Assembly: GCF_019212185.1 (NCBI RefSeq)
Contig: NZ_CP078138.1
Coordinates: 4,694,501 to 4,758,500 of the forward strand
From: Pseudomonas fluorescens
GTDB lineage: Bacteria; Pseudomonadota; Gammaproteobacteria; Pseudomonadales; Pseudomonadaceae
Length of the DNA: 64,000 nucleotides
Direction: 5' to 3'
Positions 1 through 11,230 of the stretch are shown in pieces. Every line of letters begins with the position of its first letter. Position 1 is the first letter of the stretch. Below the pieces are notes generated by a model that saw only the letters and a list, made by a program, of their open reading frames with translations, was not told the origin of the DNA and did not search any database. Made by a program: the position numbers and the translations under genes.

Positions 1-195
1 CAGTCGGCTAACTCGACGCTCGCCGAAGGTTCGCCACAACGCGAGCAATTGACGGAAACCCTCGACGAATTGGGACGTATGTCGCGTTCTCTGCGTGAGT
101 TGTCGGATTACCTGAGCCGGAATCCGGAATCCTTGTTGCGTGGCCGTCCGGACGACGCCTCGCCAAAAAATCTGCAACCGTCTTCGCGTCGCTGA
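1..195 (+). CDS. pqiB: PqiB C-terminal end (MCE-domain intermembrane transport protein), truncated by window edge
   Basis: Only the last 64 residues are present; the frame is open at base 1 and stops with TGA at 193-195. The visible part is a hydrophilic helix followed by a tail with the segment YLSRNPESLLRG, which resembles the C-terminus of PqiB-type MCE proteins, where a long helical needle spans the periplasm and carries lipids between inner and outer membrane. The next gene, 16 bases on, encodes a PqiC-like lipoprotein, which supports the call. The MCE domains themselves lie outside the window, so the assignment rests on the tail and the neighbour. Confidence 0.7.
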   Translation, partial: QSANSTLAEGSPQREQLTETLDELGRMSRSLRELSDYLSRNPESLLRGRPDDASPKNLQPSSRR

Positions 196-211
196 CCACA
201 GGAGCAGGTCC

Positions 212-760
212 ATGTCTTTCCCGTTGAAAGTGTCATTAGTCGGTGCCCTGTTGTTGCTCGCAGCCTGTCGCAGCGATCCGATCCACTATCACACCCTGAT
301 CCCCGCCCAACCGGCGGCCGATGCCCAGGGTGGGGCGAACATACAGTTCGAGTTGGTCAGCGTGCCGCCCCAGGTGGACCGGCCGCAGATGGTGATACGC
401 GAAGGCAGCAGTGGCCTGGCGATCCTGGAAACCGAATGGTGGGGGGCAAGTCTGTCGGAAGAACTGCAAAGTGCGCTGGTTGATCAATTGTCGAGCGCGG
501 GCAACGGGCACAAGTGGTTGCTACGGGTCGAGGTGCAGCGCTTTGATACGGTCCCCGGACAGTACGCACTGGTGGATGCGCAATGGCGTTTGCGCAGCGC
601 AGGCAGCGCAGGCAGCGAGGCCAGCGTGCTGACGTGCCGAACGACGGTGCAGACCTCGGCAGGCCCCACCATCGATGATCTGGTGGTGGCACATCAGAAC
701 AACGTCAAACGCCTGGCCTCCGCCATACGACAGGCGGCGAGTAGTGCGCGCTGCCCTTGA
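212..760 (+). CDS. pqiC: PqiC-like ABC-type transport auxiliary lipoprotein
   Basis: A 182-residue lipoprotein. It starts at ATG 212 behind a GGAGCAGG Shine-Dalgarno; an upstream in-frame ATG at 140 lies inside pqiB and has no ribosome site. The signal peptide ends in a lipobox LLAAC with the lipidated Cys at residue 19 and Arg after it, so outer-membrane sorting is expected. The rest fits the PqiC/YmbA family (a beta-rich domain with the DRPQMVIRE stretch near residue 60), which anchors the PqiB tunnel to the outer membrane. It is the last gene of the pqi operon and runs into a convergent lipoprotein gene 13 bases later. Two cysteines late in the protein (CRTT and the C-terminal ARCP) may pair. 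Confidence 0.8.
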   Translation: MSFPLKVSLVGALLLLAACRSDPIHYHTLIPAQPAADAQGGANIQFELVSVPPQVDRPQMVIREGSSGLAILETEWWGASLSEELQSALVDQLSSAGNGHKWLLRVEVQRFDTVPGQYALVDAQWRLRSAGSAGSEASVLTCRTTVQTSAGPTIDDLVVAHQNNVKRLASAIRQAASSARCP

Positions 761-773
761 TTGAGCTGGGTAT

Positions 774-1820
774 TCATTCAACGCCGCTGCCGGGCGTGTC
801 CGGATTGAACACTTCAGTGGATTTGGGCTCAACCGGCACGCTGGCGGCCAATCCGCCGGCAATTTGTCCGCTGATGTAATTGACGCCAGCCATCACGCCG
901 TTGGTTTCATTTTCCATCAAGCCGAGCCACGCCTTGTCGAAGGCCGCATTCAGGCTCTTGCGCATCTGCGCCTGAGCCTCGGGCCGATCACTCTCGTTGG
1001 ACATCGCACCAATGCCCAGGGACACCACGGAGATCACCGCGCCTGCTACCCTGCCAACGGCCGCAGCAACCGCACTGGCCACGCTGCGCGAGGCAATTTG
1101 CGCTTCCAGACGCTCACTGGCCCGCTTGGCCACTGACGAGATCCCGGCGTCCGACAACCCGGCCCCGGCACCGCTGTTAGAGCTGCGCACCTGCTCCACC
1201 AGTGCCAGATAGGCCGGCAGGCGGTTGACCGGCTCGGCATGAACGATCTGATAGAGCGAGGCATTACGTGCGGGCGGTGGCGCCAGGGTGATGGCCGGAA
1301 TCAGGTTCAGGCGCTGGTCAAACTGGTCCTGGGGGATCGAATACTGCTGCTGTATTTCCAGCAAGTGGGCACTGAGCATTTGCAGGTACAAGATCACTGC
1401 ATCACCCATGATCACGTTCGGATCGGTGACTTTGGCTACGGGGTCCAGCACACGTTCGTGATATTGCTCCTGCAGGTATATCGCCAGCCGGTTGACCACC
1501 GTGTCTGTCTCGCCCTTGGCGCTCATTTTGTACCAGCCGACTTTCACCCCCAGCCACTGCTGCGTCCAGTAGCCGGTAAACCAGGGGATGAAGTCGGTCT
1601 CGGTGCGCTGGAAAACCTGCTCACGCCAGCGCTCCATGGCCTTGCGGGTGTAGGCCCTCACGGTTTCCCTTGAGGTCGATGACGCGTTTTCAATGTCCTG
1701 GTCGATCCGCTGCCACGTCGCCTCGCTGATCACAATGGGCGCTACGGGCTCACTGCGACGCGCCGTGGAGCATCCGCCGAGAACAACCAACAAGACCATG
1801 AACAGGAGACGCAGACTCAA
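774..1820 (-). CDS. Putative lipoprotein of unknown function
   Basis: A protein of about 348 residues with a lipoprotein signal: the hydrophobic stretch LLFMVLLVVLGGC puts the lipidated Cys at about residue 17. I chose the TTG at 1820 because GGAGG lies 10 bases upstream and gives a normal signal peptide; the frame is open to an ATG at 1868, and ATG 1799 is a shorter option. The mature part is mostly helical. Near residues 235-270 is a small-residue-rich segment (AAAVGRVAGAVISVVSLGIGA) that could be a membrane segment or glycine-zipper-like helix. I do not recognise the family. It is convergent with pqiC and is followed upstream by the rRNA operon terminator, so it is transcribed alone. Confidence 0.6.
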   Translation of the reverse strand: MSLRLLFMVLLVVLGGCSTARRSEPVAPIVISEATWQRIDQDIENASSTSRETVRAYTRKAMERWREQVFQRTETDFIPWFTGYWTQQWLGVKVGWYKMSAKGETDTVVNRLAIYLQEQYHERVLDPVAKVTDPNVIMGDAVILYLQMLSAHLLEIQQQYSIPQDQFDQRLNLIPAITLAPPPARNASLYQIVHAEPVNRLPAYLALVEQVRSSNSGAGAGLSDAGISSVAKRASERLEAQIASRSVASAVAAAVGRVAGAVISVVSLGIGAMSNESDRPEAQAQMRKSLNAAFDKAWLGLMENETNGVMAGVNYISGQIAGGLAASVPVEPKSTEVFNPDTPGSGVE

Positions 1821-1942
1821 GATCGCAGGCCCTCCAGGATCAGTGAGGCAGCCGACGCCACGCATCAACCCGAACGGGACGCTTGGCAGTTTCGAAGAAG
1901 ATGCCTGGAGTATAGGCTGGGAAAGGAAGGCTTTTCGGACGC

Positions 1943-1981
1943 AAAAACAAAACCCCTACCTGCATTCGCAGATAGGGGTTT
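1943..1981 (-). terminator. Intrinsic terminator of the rRNA operon
   Basis: On the minus strand a 13-bp stem (AACCCCTATCTGC with one mismatch to its partner) closes a 4-base loop and is followed by TTTGTTTTTGC. It sits just past the 5S gene, the expected end of the rrn transcript. The stem is symmetric enough that it might also stop plus-strand transcription. Confidence 0.85.
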
Positions 1982-1991
1982 CGGAATTTAA

Positions 1992-2107
1992 TCTTGACGA
2001 TGACCTACTCTCACATGGGGAAACCCCACACTACCATCGGCGATGCATCGTTTCACTGCTGAGTTCGGGATGGGATCAGGTGGTTCCAATGCTCTATGGT
2101 CGTCAAG
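1992..2107 (-). rRNA. rrf: 5S ribosomal RNA
   Basis: The minus strand carries a complete 5S gene of about 116 nucleotides, including the hallmark CATCCCGAACTCAG and the paired ends CTTGACGA...TCGTCAAG. It is the last gene of the rRNA operon. Ends are placed from the terminal helix and may be off by one or two bases. Confidence 0.93.
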
Positions 2108-2250
2108 AAATTCGGGTACCGAACCGTCTTTCGACGTTTCAGCAAATCGGGTATGTGATCAATTTGTGTGCTGCAAACTTTCGGTGTCTTCGTCTTCATA
2201 CACCGCAATCTGATGCTCTTTCGAGTAGTCAAATTGCTTGGGTGTTATAT

Positions 2251-5141
<2,891 letters not shown>

Positions 5142-5276
5142 ATATAACCCCAAGCAATCTGGTTATACTATGAAGACGACATTCGCCGAAAATTTGCATT
5201 TAGAACACAAATTTTACCTTAGCCTGATCCGTTACCAGTGAAAGTAACGTTCAGTCTATCTTTCTATCACATACCC

Positions 5277-5292
5277 AAATTTTTAAAGAACG
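5277..5292 (-). promoter_or_regulatory. boxA antitermination element in the 16S-23S spacer
   Basis: On the minus strand GTTCTTTAAAAATTT occurs in the spacer about 140 bases before the 23S gene. It matches the boxA core (TGCTCTTTAACA) that loads the Nus antitermination complex before 23S transcription. Confidence 0.65.
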
Positions 5293-5374
5293 ATCTAATC
5301 AAAGACTAGAAATCAACATTCACCATCACCTCGATGGAATGCTCATTTCTAAGCTTTAAACAGTAGAAGCAGTA

Positions 5375-5450
5375 TGGTGGAGCCAAGCGGGATCGAACCG
5401 CTGACCTCCTGCGTGCAAGGCAGGCGCTCTCCCAGCTGAGCTATGGCCCC
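5375..5450 (-). tRNA. tRNA-Ala (anticodon TGC)
   Basis: A 76-nucleotide minus-strand tRNA starting GGGGCCATAGCTCAGC and ending in an encoded CCA. The anticodon loop reads CTTGCAC, giving TGC. It lies in the 16S-23S spacer, the usual place for tRNA-Ala in Pseudomonas rrn operons, and is cut from the same transcript. Confidence 0.97.
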
Positions 5451-5479
5451 GTATCGCTACAGGTCTTTCCACACAAAAT

Positions 5480-5556
<77 letters not shown>

Positions 5557-5637
5557 AATTTCGGACTGTTTCTATCGTCTTCTTCAATGAATCAAGCAAT
5601 TCGTGTGGGAGCTTATGCAGCAGCTGATGTCGTCGAT

Positions 5638-7174
<1,537 letters not shown>

Positions 7175-7323
7175 AAACATCTTTGGGTTTTTAAGAAACC
7201 CTAAACTTGGCTCAGCAATCGTTGGTTACATCTTTGATTTCTCGCGGAGTAACTTGTGATGCTGATAATCTTGTTGACTATCAGTCTGACTGCACAAGCA
7301 CCCACACGAATTGCTTGATTCAG

Positions 7324-7336
7324 TTGTTAAAGAGCG
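7324..7336 (-). promoter_or_regulatory. boxA antitermination element in the rRNA leader
   Basis: The minus strand reads CGCTCTTTAACAA, an almost exact boxA, between the promoters and the 16S gene. It is followed by the AACTGAATCAAGCAATTCG leader segment; the CAAGCAATTCG part recurs beyond the 16S 3' end (near 5595-5605), so the two can pair direct or loop for processing. Confidence 0.8.
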
Positions 7337-7371
7337 GTTGGTTAAGATCTTTCGTCTCAACCGAGGCGCGC

Positions 7372-7399
7372 ATTCTACAGCAGCCTCATTTGCTGTCAA
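7372..7399 (-). promoter_or_regulatory. rRNA promoter P3 (gene-proximal)
   Basis: On the minus strand TTGACA (7394-7399) and TAGAAT (7372-7377) are separated by 16 bases, followed by the discriminator GCGCGCC. A GC-rich discriminator and a 16-bp spacer are hallmarks of promoters shut down by ppGpp/DksA. Confidence 0.8.
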
Positions 7400-7480
7400 G
7401 TGATTATTTTCAGAAGTTTTCAGGGAATCCTTAACAACTTCAACCACTTGCGCTTTCGATCTCTCGTCAGCGGGAGGCGA

Positions 7481-7508
7481 ATTCTACAGCGTTACACGCT
7501 GCTGTCAA
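7481..7508 (-). promoter_or_regulatory. rRNA promoter P2 (middle)
   Basis: On the minus strand TTGACA (7503-7508) and TAGAAT (7481-7486) with a 16-bp spacer, followed by TCGCC. The spacer begins GCAGC like the other two copies. Confidence 0.82.
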
Positions 7509-7625
7509 CACCTCTTTTTCAACTTCCTTCGCGCCTCGATGACCTGAAACACTGACTGCCGAAAACATCGTAACTCATTGTTTACCAAGGAGTTTTCCGT
7601 TTCGACTGCGCCGGAAGTGGGGCGA

Positions 7626-7653
7626 ATTATAGACACATGAAATCTGCCGTCAA
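7626..7653 (-). promoter_or_regulatory. rRNA promoter P1 (distal)
   Basis: On the minus strand TTGACG (7648-7653) and a consensus TATAAT (7626-7631) with a 16-bp spacer, followed by TCGCCCC. The stretch 7654-7817 beyond it holds no gene; it is AT-rich (CTATCATAGA, TTAACCATGACAAT) and may serve as UP-element or Fis region, and also holds the promoter of the divergent exporter gene. The whole 7175-7817 interval has no protein gene. Confidence 0.8.
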
Positions 7654-7817
7654 CTACTAATTTGCTTTTTCTATCATAGAGCCGTCCAGCCTCCAAAAAA
7701 CGCCCATAAATTAACCATGACAATAAACAATGCGCAGTATATTGCTCATTTCTCATTACTTGAGCATGATGGTGTACACATTTGCTCACATGCCTTTTTG
7801 CCGGACGACTCCACGCG

Positions 7818-8705
7818 ATGAATGAACAACCCCGTAGCCTTTCCTCGACCCTGTTTCCGGTAGGCCTGCTATTAATAGCCATGGCATCGATCCAGTCTGG
7901 TGCTTCGCTGGCCAAAAGCATGTTTCCGGTGGTCGGCGCCGAGGGCACCACGACGCTGCGGCTGATTTTCGCCAGCGTGATCATGATCCTGCTGCTCCGC
8001 CCCTGGAAAGCCAAGCTCACGGCCAAATCCCTGAGAACGGTTGCGGTTTACGGCGTCGCACTGGGCGGCATGAACCTGCTCTTCTATATGTCCCTGCAAA
8101 CCATCCCGCTGGGCATCGGCGTGGCACTGGAGTTCACCGGACCATTGGCAGTGGCGATCTACGCCTCGCGTAAGGCTATCGACTTTCTGTGGATCGCCCT
8201 GGCGATCGTTGGCTTGCTGCTGCTGATCCCCACCGGAGCAAGCAGTGCGCAGGTCGACCTGACGGGAGCAGGTTACGCCCTGGGCGCTGGCGTGTGCTGG
8301 GCACTTTATATTCTGTTCGGCCAGAAGGCTGGTGCAGATAACGGGGTTCAGACGGCTGCACTTGGGGTCATGATTGCGGCGTTATTTGTCACACCGTTCG
8401 GCGTTGCCCACGCAGGCACCGCCCTGCTGACGACCTCGCTAATTCCCGTGGCGCTGGGCGTAGCCGTGCTGTCGACTGCCCTGCCCTATACCCTGGAGAT
8501 GATTGCCCTGACCCGTATGCCGGCGCGCACCTTCGGCACCTTAATGAGTGTCGAACCCGCCATTGCAGCCATGTCCGGCTTGCTGTTCCTGCAGGAATAC
8601 CTGTCTTTCGCGCAGTGGATGGCAATCAGTTGCATCATCCTCGCGTCAGTCGGTGCAACCTTGACCATGGGTCGGGACGCCAAGCCCATCGTGGCAACTG
8701 ACTGA
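7818..8705 (+). CDS. rhtA: EamA/DMT-family exporter, RhtA-like (threonine/homoserine efflux)
   Basis: A 295-residue inner-membrane protein with about ten hydrophobic helices and two EamA halves. Sequences such as QSGASLAKSMFPVVGAEGTTTLRL near the N-terminus and FTGPLAVAIYASRK near residue 100 are those of RhtA, which exports threonine, homoserine and some amino-acid analogues. I start at ATG 7818 (MNEQPRS), because the upstream in-frame frame to 7782 adds a polar stretch before the first helix; no strong ribosome site is visible for either. It stands alone, divergent from the rRNA operon and 165 bases before a small lipoprotein gene. Exported substrate is inferred from family only. Confidence 0.8.
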   Translation: MNEQPRSLSSTLFPVGLLLIAMASIQSGASLAKSMFPVVGAEGTTTLRLIFASVIMILLLRPWKAKLTAKSLRTVAVYGVALGGMNLLFYMSLQTIPLGIGVALEFTGPLAVAIYASRKAIDFLWIALAIVGLLLLIPTGASSAQVDLTGAGYALGAGVCWALYILFGQKAGADNGVQTAALGVMIAALFVTPFGVAHAGTALLTTSLIPVALGVAVLSTALPYTLEMIALTRMPARTFGTLMSVEPAIAAMSGLLFLQEYLSFAQWMAISCIILASVGATLTMGRDAKPIVATD

Positions 8706-8870
8706 GAAACATTCCTACAAAGGTCTGGCATTTATCCCGCAATTGCGCCATGTTTAGCCGCCACTCGACATTTAACACGGACAGTTCGCTCAGGGAACTT
8801 ACACCCAATAAGGCAAAAGCGTAGGCTTTCAGGCTCGGTAGCCAGACCCGAGACCGCAATAGGGAAAGGA

Positions 8871-9152
8871 ATGAAACGATTTTTGGTATTAATAGCTGTA
8901 CTTGCCATCGCAGGATGCGCTGCAACGTCCAAAACCGAAGTCAAACGCGGCAAAAAAGGCCTGCACATCAATTGCTCCGGCCTTTCCTCCTCCTGGGAGC
9001 AATGCACCGCTACCGCGGTCAAGGCATGCGGCCCCAAGGGATATAAGGTAGTCGCCAAGTCAGGTGACGGCGTAGAAGACCCGGGTGACTACCCTTTCGG
9101 CCTGAATCCCGCCGGCTATACCAGTCGCAGTATGATTATCATCTGCAAGTAA
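8871..9152 (+). CDS. Small lipoprotein of unknown function
   Basis: A 93-residue protein with a clear lipobox AIAGC (lipidated Cys at residue 16) after a short hydrophobic signal, behind an AAAGGAA ribosome site. The mature part contains four more cysteines (INCSGL, EQCTATAV, KACGPKG, IICK), which suggests two disulfides in the periplasm. Similar small proteins with a CSGLSSSWEQC-like segment occur in Pseudomonas, but I know no function. It stands alone, convergent with the TetR-family gene. Confidence 0.75.
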   Translation: MKRFLVLIAVLAIAGCAATSKTEVKRGKKGLHINCSGLSSSWEQCTATAVKACGPKGYKVVAKSGDGVEDPGDYPFGLNPAGYTSRSMIIICK

Positions 9153-9161
9153 CCCGATGAT

Positions 9162-9722
9162 TCACGACTCGGCGATCTGCCGCCCAATCTCCACGTAGCT
9201 CGATTGAAGGACGTGCTGCTGGATTTGTGGATTGACCAGCATTCGCGCAACCACCAAAGCCCCCACGCATTGCGACAGGATGGCCCAGGCCAGAGTGTCG
9301 CTTTCCAAAATACTCGCCCAGTTCTCGTGCAAGCGGCAGATCCACTGTTCGGCCTGTTGTCGAACCTCGATATCGGCGCGAGCAATTTCTGCGCCCAACG
9401 CGGGCAGCGCACAGCCGTCTGCGGCCTGTTCAACGTGGCTCATGCTCAAATAATGCTTGAGACATCGCTCGAGCCTGGCTCGGCTCAACTCCCCGTCACC
9501 ACTCAAGCGCTCAAGGCTCTGACTCAACTCACGCTCGACGATTGCGGCAAACAGCTCATCTTTCGATGAGAAATGACTATAGAACGCCCCACCGCTGAGG
9601 CCGATAGCCTTCATCAACCCGTCGACCCCAACCGTCGCAAAGCCCGCCCTTTTGGCCGAATGGGAACTGCTCTCCAGCAATTTTTCCCGGGTTTCCATTT
9701 TATGGTTGGCTGAGTAGCGCAT
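9162..9722 (-). CDS. TetR/AcrR-family transcriptional repressor
   Basis: A 186-residue protein with an N-terminal TetR helix-turn-helix: TVGVDGLMKAIGLSGGAFYSHFSSKDEL at about residues 30-57. The C-terminal ligand domain is unassigned. Start ATG 9722 has AGGGG five bases upstream; an inner Met at 9698 is less likely. It is divergent from an SDR gene and a DsbA-fold isomerase gene, and the gap holds a palindrome overlapping a promoter, so it most likely represses both directions and responds to a small organic compound. Confidence 0.85.
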   Translation of the reverse strand: MRYSANHKMETREKLLESSSHSAKRAGFATVGVDGLMKAIGLSGGAFYSHFSSKDELFAAIVERELSQSLERLSGDGELSRARLERCLKHYLSMSHVEQAADGCALPALGAEIARADIEVRQQAEQWICRLHENWASILESDTLAWAILSQCVGALVVARMLVNPQIQQHVLQSSYVEIGRQIAES

Positions 9723-9745
9723 GACTGCCCCTGAAATCGATCGTC

Positions 9746-9794
9746 TTGACGTTACACCGAGCGTAGCATAACGTTCGTTTAGTTAACGACCGTT
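9746..9794 (+). promoter_or_regulatory. Promoter with overlapping TetR-type operator
   Basis: TTGACG at 9746-9751 and TAACGT at 9769-9774 are 17 bp apart and point to the SDR gene. From 9770 to 9794 lies a 25-bp imperfect palindrome (AACGTTCGTTTA, centre, TAACGACCGTT) covering the -10 and the start region. This placement suits repression by the divergent TetR-type protein. Inferred from symmetry only. Confidence 0.55.
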
Positions 9795-9812
9795 TACTAA
9801 AGAGCAATGACA

Positions 9813-10553
9813 ATGACTATCGCTACTAACAACAAGAAAGTCGTATTGGTTGTCGGTGCAGGTGATGCCACCGGAGGTGCGATTGCCAAGCGTTTCGCCC
9901 GTGAAGGACTGGTCGCCTGCGTAACGCGGCGCAGCGCCGACAAGCTTCAGCCGCTGGTGGACACGATCAACGCCAGCGGCGGCGAAGCCCACGGCTTTGC
10001 CTGCGATGCGCGCAAGGAAGAAGAGGTCGTCGCCCTGATCGAACAGATCGAAACCCAAATCGGCCCGATCGAAGCCATGGTGTTCAACATCGGTGCCAAC
10101 GTCCCCTGCAGCATCCTCGAAGAAACCGCGCGCAAATACTTCAAGATTTGGGAAATGGCTTGCTTCTCGGGCTTCCTCAATGCCCGCGAAGTGGCCAAGC
10201 GCATGGTCACCCGACAACGCGGCAGCATCCTGTTTACCGGTGCGACCGCTGGTCTGCGCGGCGCTTCGGGCTTTGCCGCGTTTGCTGGCGCCAAGCACGG
10301 TATCCGCGCATTGGCCCAGAGCATGGCGCGGGAACTGGGGCCGATGAACATTCATGTCGCCCACGTGGTGGTTGACGGTGCCATCGATACTGACTTCATT
10401 CGCCAGAGCTTCCCGGAAAAATATGCGCTCAAGGACCAGGATGGCATTCTCGATCCCGAACATATCGCCGAGAATTACTGGTACCTGCACACCCAGCCGC
10501 GGGATGCCTGGACTTTCGAACTGGATCTGCGGCCCTGGAATGAGCGCTGGTAA
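9813..10553 (+). CDS. Short-chain dehydrogenase/reductase-family protein with altered active site
   Basis: A Rossmann-fold SDR of about 246 residues. The nucleotide-binding motif near the N-terminus is VVGAGDATGGAIA (GxxxTGG, close to the classical TGxxxGxG). The usual catalytic YxxxK reads FAGAK: Phe (about residue 157) replaces Tyr and the Ser 13 residues before is Ala, with Lys kept. So a classical hydride-transfer mechanism is doubtful; it may bind NAD(P) or use another proton donor. ATG 9813 is chosen over ATG 9807 because of its better distance from AAAGAG. It is followed at 38 bases by an HCCA-isomerase-like gene, suggesting a joint role in breakdown or detoxification of an aromatic or carbonyl compound. 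Confidence 0.8.
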   Translation: MTIATNNKKVVLVVGAGDATGGAIAKRFAREGLVACVTRRSADKLQPLVDTINASGGEAHGFACDARKEEEVVALIEQIETQIGPIEAMVFNIGANVPCSILEETARKYFKIWEMACFSGFLNAREVAKRMVTRQRGSILFTGATAGLRGASGFAAFAGAKHGIRALAQSMARELGPMNIHVAHVVVDGAIDTDFIRQSFPEKYALKDQDGILDPEHIAENYWYLHTQPRDAWTFELDLRPWNERW

Positions 10554-10591
10554 GCCTGACTGCCCATAACAATAAACAGAGCGCATCGACT

Positions 10592-11182
10592 ATGACTAAA
10601 AGCGTGGAGTTCTTCTTCGACCTTGGCAGCCCGGCGACTTACCTGGCTTATACCCAATTACCGGGAATTTGCGAGCAAACCGATAGCGAATTGATTTACC
10701 GACCGATGTTACTGGGAGGGGTGTTCAAGGCCACCGGAAACGCCTCACCCGCGACCATTGCGGCCAAGGGGCACTACATGTTCGTGGACCTGAGTCGTTA
10801 CGCCAATCGCTATGGCGTCGCCTTTCGCCTCAATCCGAATTTTCCGATCAATACCCTGCTGCTGATGCGTGCTGTCACCGGCATGCAGATGCACCACCCC
10901 GAGCGCTTCCTGGACTTTATCGACTGCCTGTTTCAAGCACTCTGGGTCGATGGCAGAAACCTCAATGACCCGGCAGTCGTGGCGCTGGTATTGGCCGAAC
11001 GCGGCTTCGATCCACAATCGGTGCTGGCATTGACCGCCGACGAAGCGGTCAAAAAAACGCTCAAGACCTGCACCGAGCAAGCCATTCAACGAGGAGTGTT
11101 TGGCGCACCGAGCATGTTCGTCGATGACCAGTTGTATTTCGGCCAGGATCGATTGGACTTTGTCCGCGAGGCATTGCGCTAG
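10592..11182 (+). CDS. 2-Hydroxychromene-2-carboxylate isomerase family (DsbA-fold, GST-kappa-like)
   Basis: A 196-residue thioredoxin/GST-kappa-fold protein. The N-terminus VEFFFDLGSPATYLAY carries the Ser-Pro motif where glutathione is activated in this family, and the end has the typical GVFGAPSMFVDDQLYFGQDRLDFV segment. Family members isomerise 2-hydroxychromene-2-carboxylate in naphthalene breakdown, using glutathione, but many have other unknown substrates, and there are no naphthalene genes here. It follows the atypical SDR gene and is probably in the same TetR-controlled transcript. A strong hairpin terminator follows. Confidence 0.82.
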   Translation: MTKSVEFFFDLGSPATYLAYTQLPGICEQTDSELIYRPMLLGGVFKATGNASPATIAAKGHYMFVDLSRYANRYGVAFRLNPNFPINTLLLMRAVTGMQMHHPERFLDFIDCLFQALWVDGRNLNDPAVVALVLAERGFDPQSVLALTADEAVKKTLKTCTEQAIQRGVFGAPSMFVDDQLYFGQDRLDFVREALR

Positions 11183-11191
11183 CACGCGGCA

Positions 11192-11223
11192 ACGCGCCAT
11201 TGCCGACACCGGCAATGGCGCGT
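11192..11223 (+). terminator. Bidirectional intrinsic terminator
   Basis: A perfect 13-bp stem (ACGCGCCATTGCC and its complement) with a 6-base loop, followed by ATTTCT on the plus strand. It lies between two convergent genes and can serve both. Confidence 0.8.
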
Positions 11224-11230
11224 ATTTCTG

